From contig NZ_BJFN01000003.1 of the NCBI RefSeq assembly GCF_014189855.1, forward strand, positions 124,001 through 188,000: 64,000 bases of DNA. The letters run 5' to 3'. This document shows positions 63,929-64,000 of this stretch, piece by piece. Every line of letters starts with the position of its first letter. Positions within the stretch are counted from its first letter, which is position 1. The translations under genes were made by a program, and so were the position numbers. The notes under the pieces are model-generated. The model was not told where the DNA came from. It searched no databases and saw only the letters and a list, made by a program, of their open reading frames with translations. Source of the stretch: Buttiauxella sp. A111. Lineage in GTDB: Bacteria; Pseudomonadota; Gammaproteobacteria; Enterobacterales; Enterobacteriaceae.

Positions 63929-64000
63929 GTTATTAACCCTCTGTTATATGCCTTTTTATATGCCACTGCTTACTGATTAAATTACTAATCAGTCGGCGAA

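Overview
The window is chromosomal DNA of an enteric gammaproteobacterium (family Enterobacteriaceae). Almost every protein is a close, full-length relative of an E. coli K-12 protein. Intergenic regions carry ERIC repeats and REP-like palindromes, and many known enteric regulatory sites are recognisable (BirA, LexA, ModE, Ada and CecR sites, the Moco riboswitch, BglG antiterminator targets). It is not E. coli itself: gene order is rearranged and several genes are extra. I cannot name the genus safely. No rRNA, tRNA, CRISPR array, transposase or prophage gene was seen.

Layout. (1) 1-1006: the 3' part of roxA (about 25 min in E. coli). (2) 1.2-23.6 kb: a block matching the E. coli 48-min region: mlrA, yohO, the yehWXY-osmF ABC importer, bglX, dld, pbpG, yohC, yohD, yohF, mdtQ, yohP and dusC. 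It is interrupted by an acetyltransferase (pat), a methyltransferase, a LysR regulator and a complete bglGFB beta-glucoside operon with two antiterminator/terminator leaders. (3) 23.7-56.4 kb: a block matching E. coli 17-18 min: rhlE, cecR-ybhGFSR (drug exporter and its TetR regulator), ybhQ, ybhP-clsB-ybhN, ybhL, moaABCDE with the Moco riboswitch, ybhK, uvrB, the divergent bio genes, ybhB, ybhC, pgl, ybhA and modABC. (4) 56.5-64 kb: mgtE, then yojI, alkB, ada, apbE and an OmpC-type porin, matching E. coli near 50 min.

The most unusual stretch is 41.7-44.1 kb, between uvrB and bioD. Next to uvrB it holds a DnaA-box cluster at the position of E. coli DARS1. Then comes an orphan UrtE-type urea-transporter ATPase behind a sigma-54 promoter and an NtrC-type enhancer site, which looks like the remains of a nitrogen-regulated urt operon. 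Last is a two-gene HicA-like/helix-turn-helix cassette with a palindromic operator, a candidate toxin-antitoxin-like system.

Mobile repeats shape the gene ends. Four long ERIC copies and two ERIC fragments are present; most touch a stop codon, and two supply the last codons and stop of bglG and ybhQ. Three GC-rich mosaic repeats starting CCCTCA(C/T)CC lie within about 10 bp of 3' gene ends.

Functionally the window covers molybdate uptake and cofactor synthesis (modABC, moaABCDE), the whole biotin pathway from the pimeloyl stage (bioABFCD), DNA repair (uvrB, ada, alkB), beta-glucoside use (bglGFB, bglX), export and envelope functions, and metal and compatible-solute transport.
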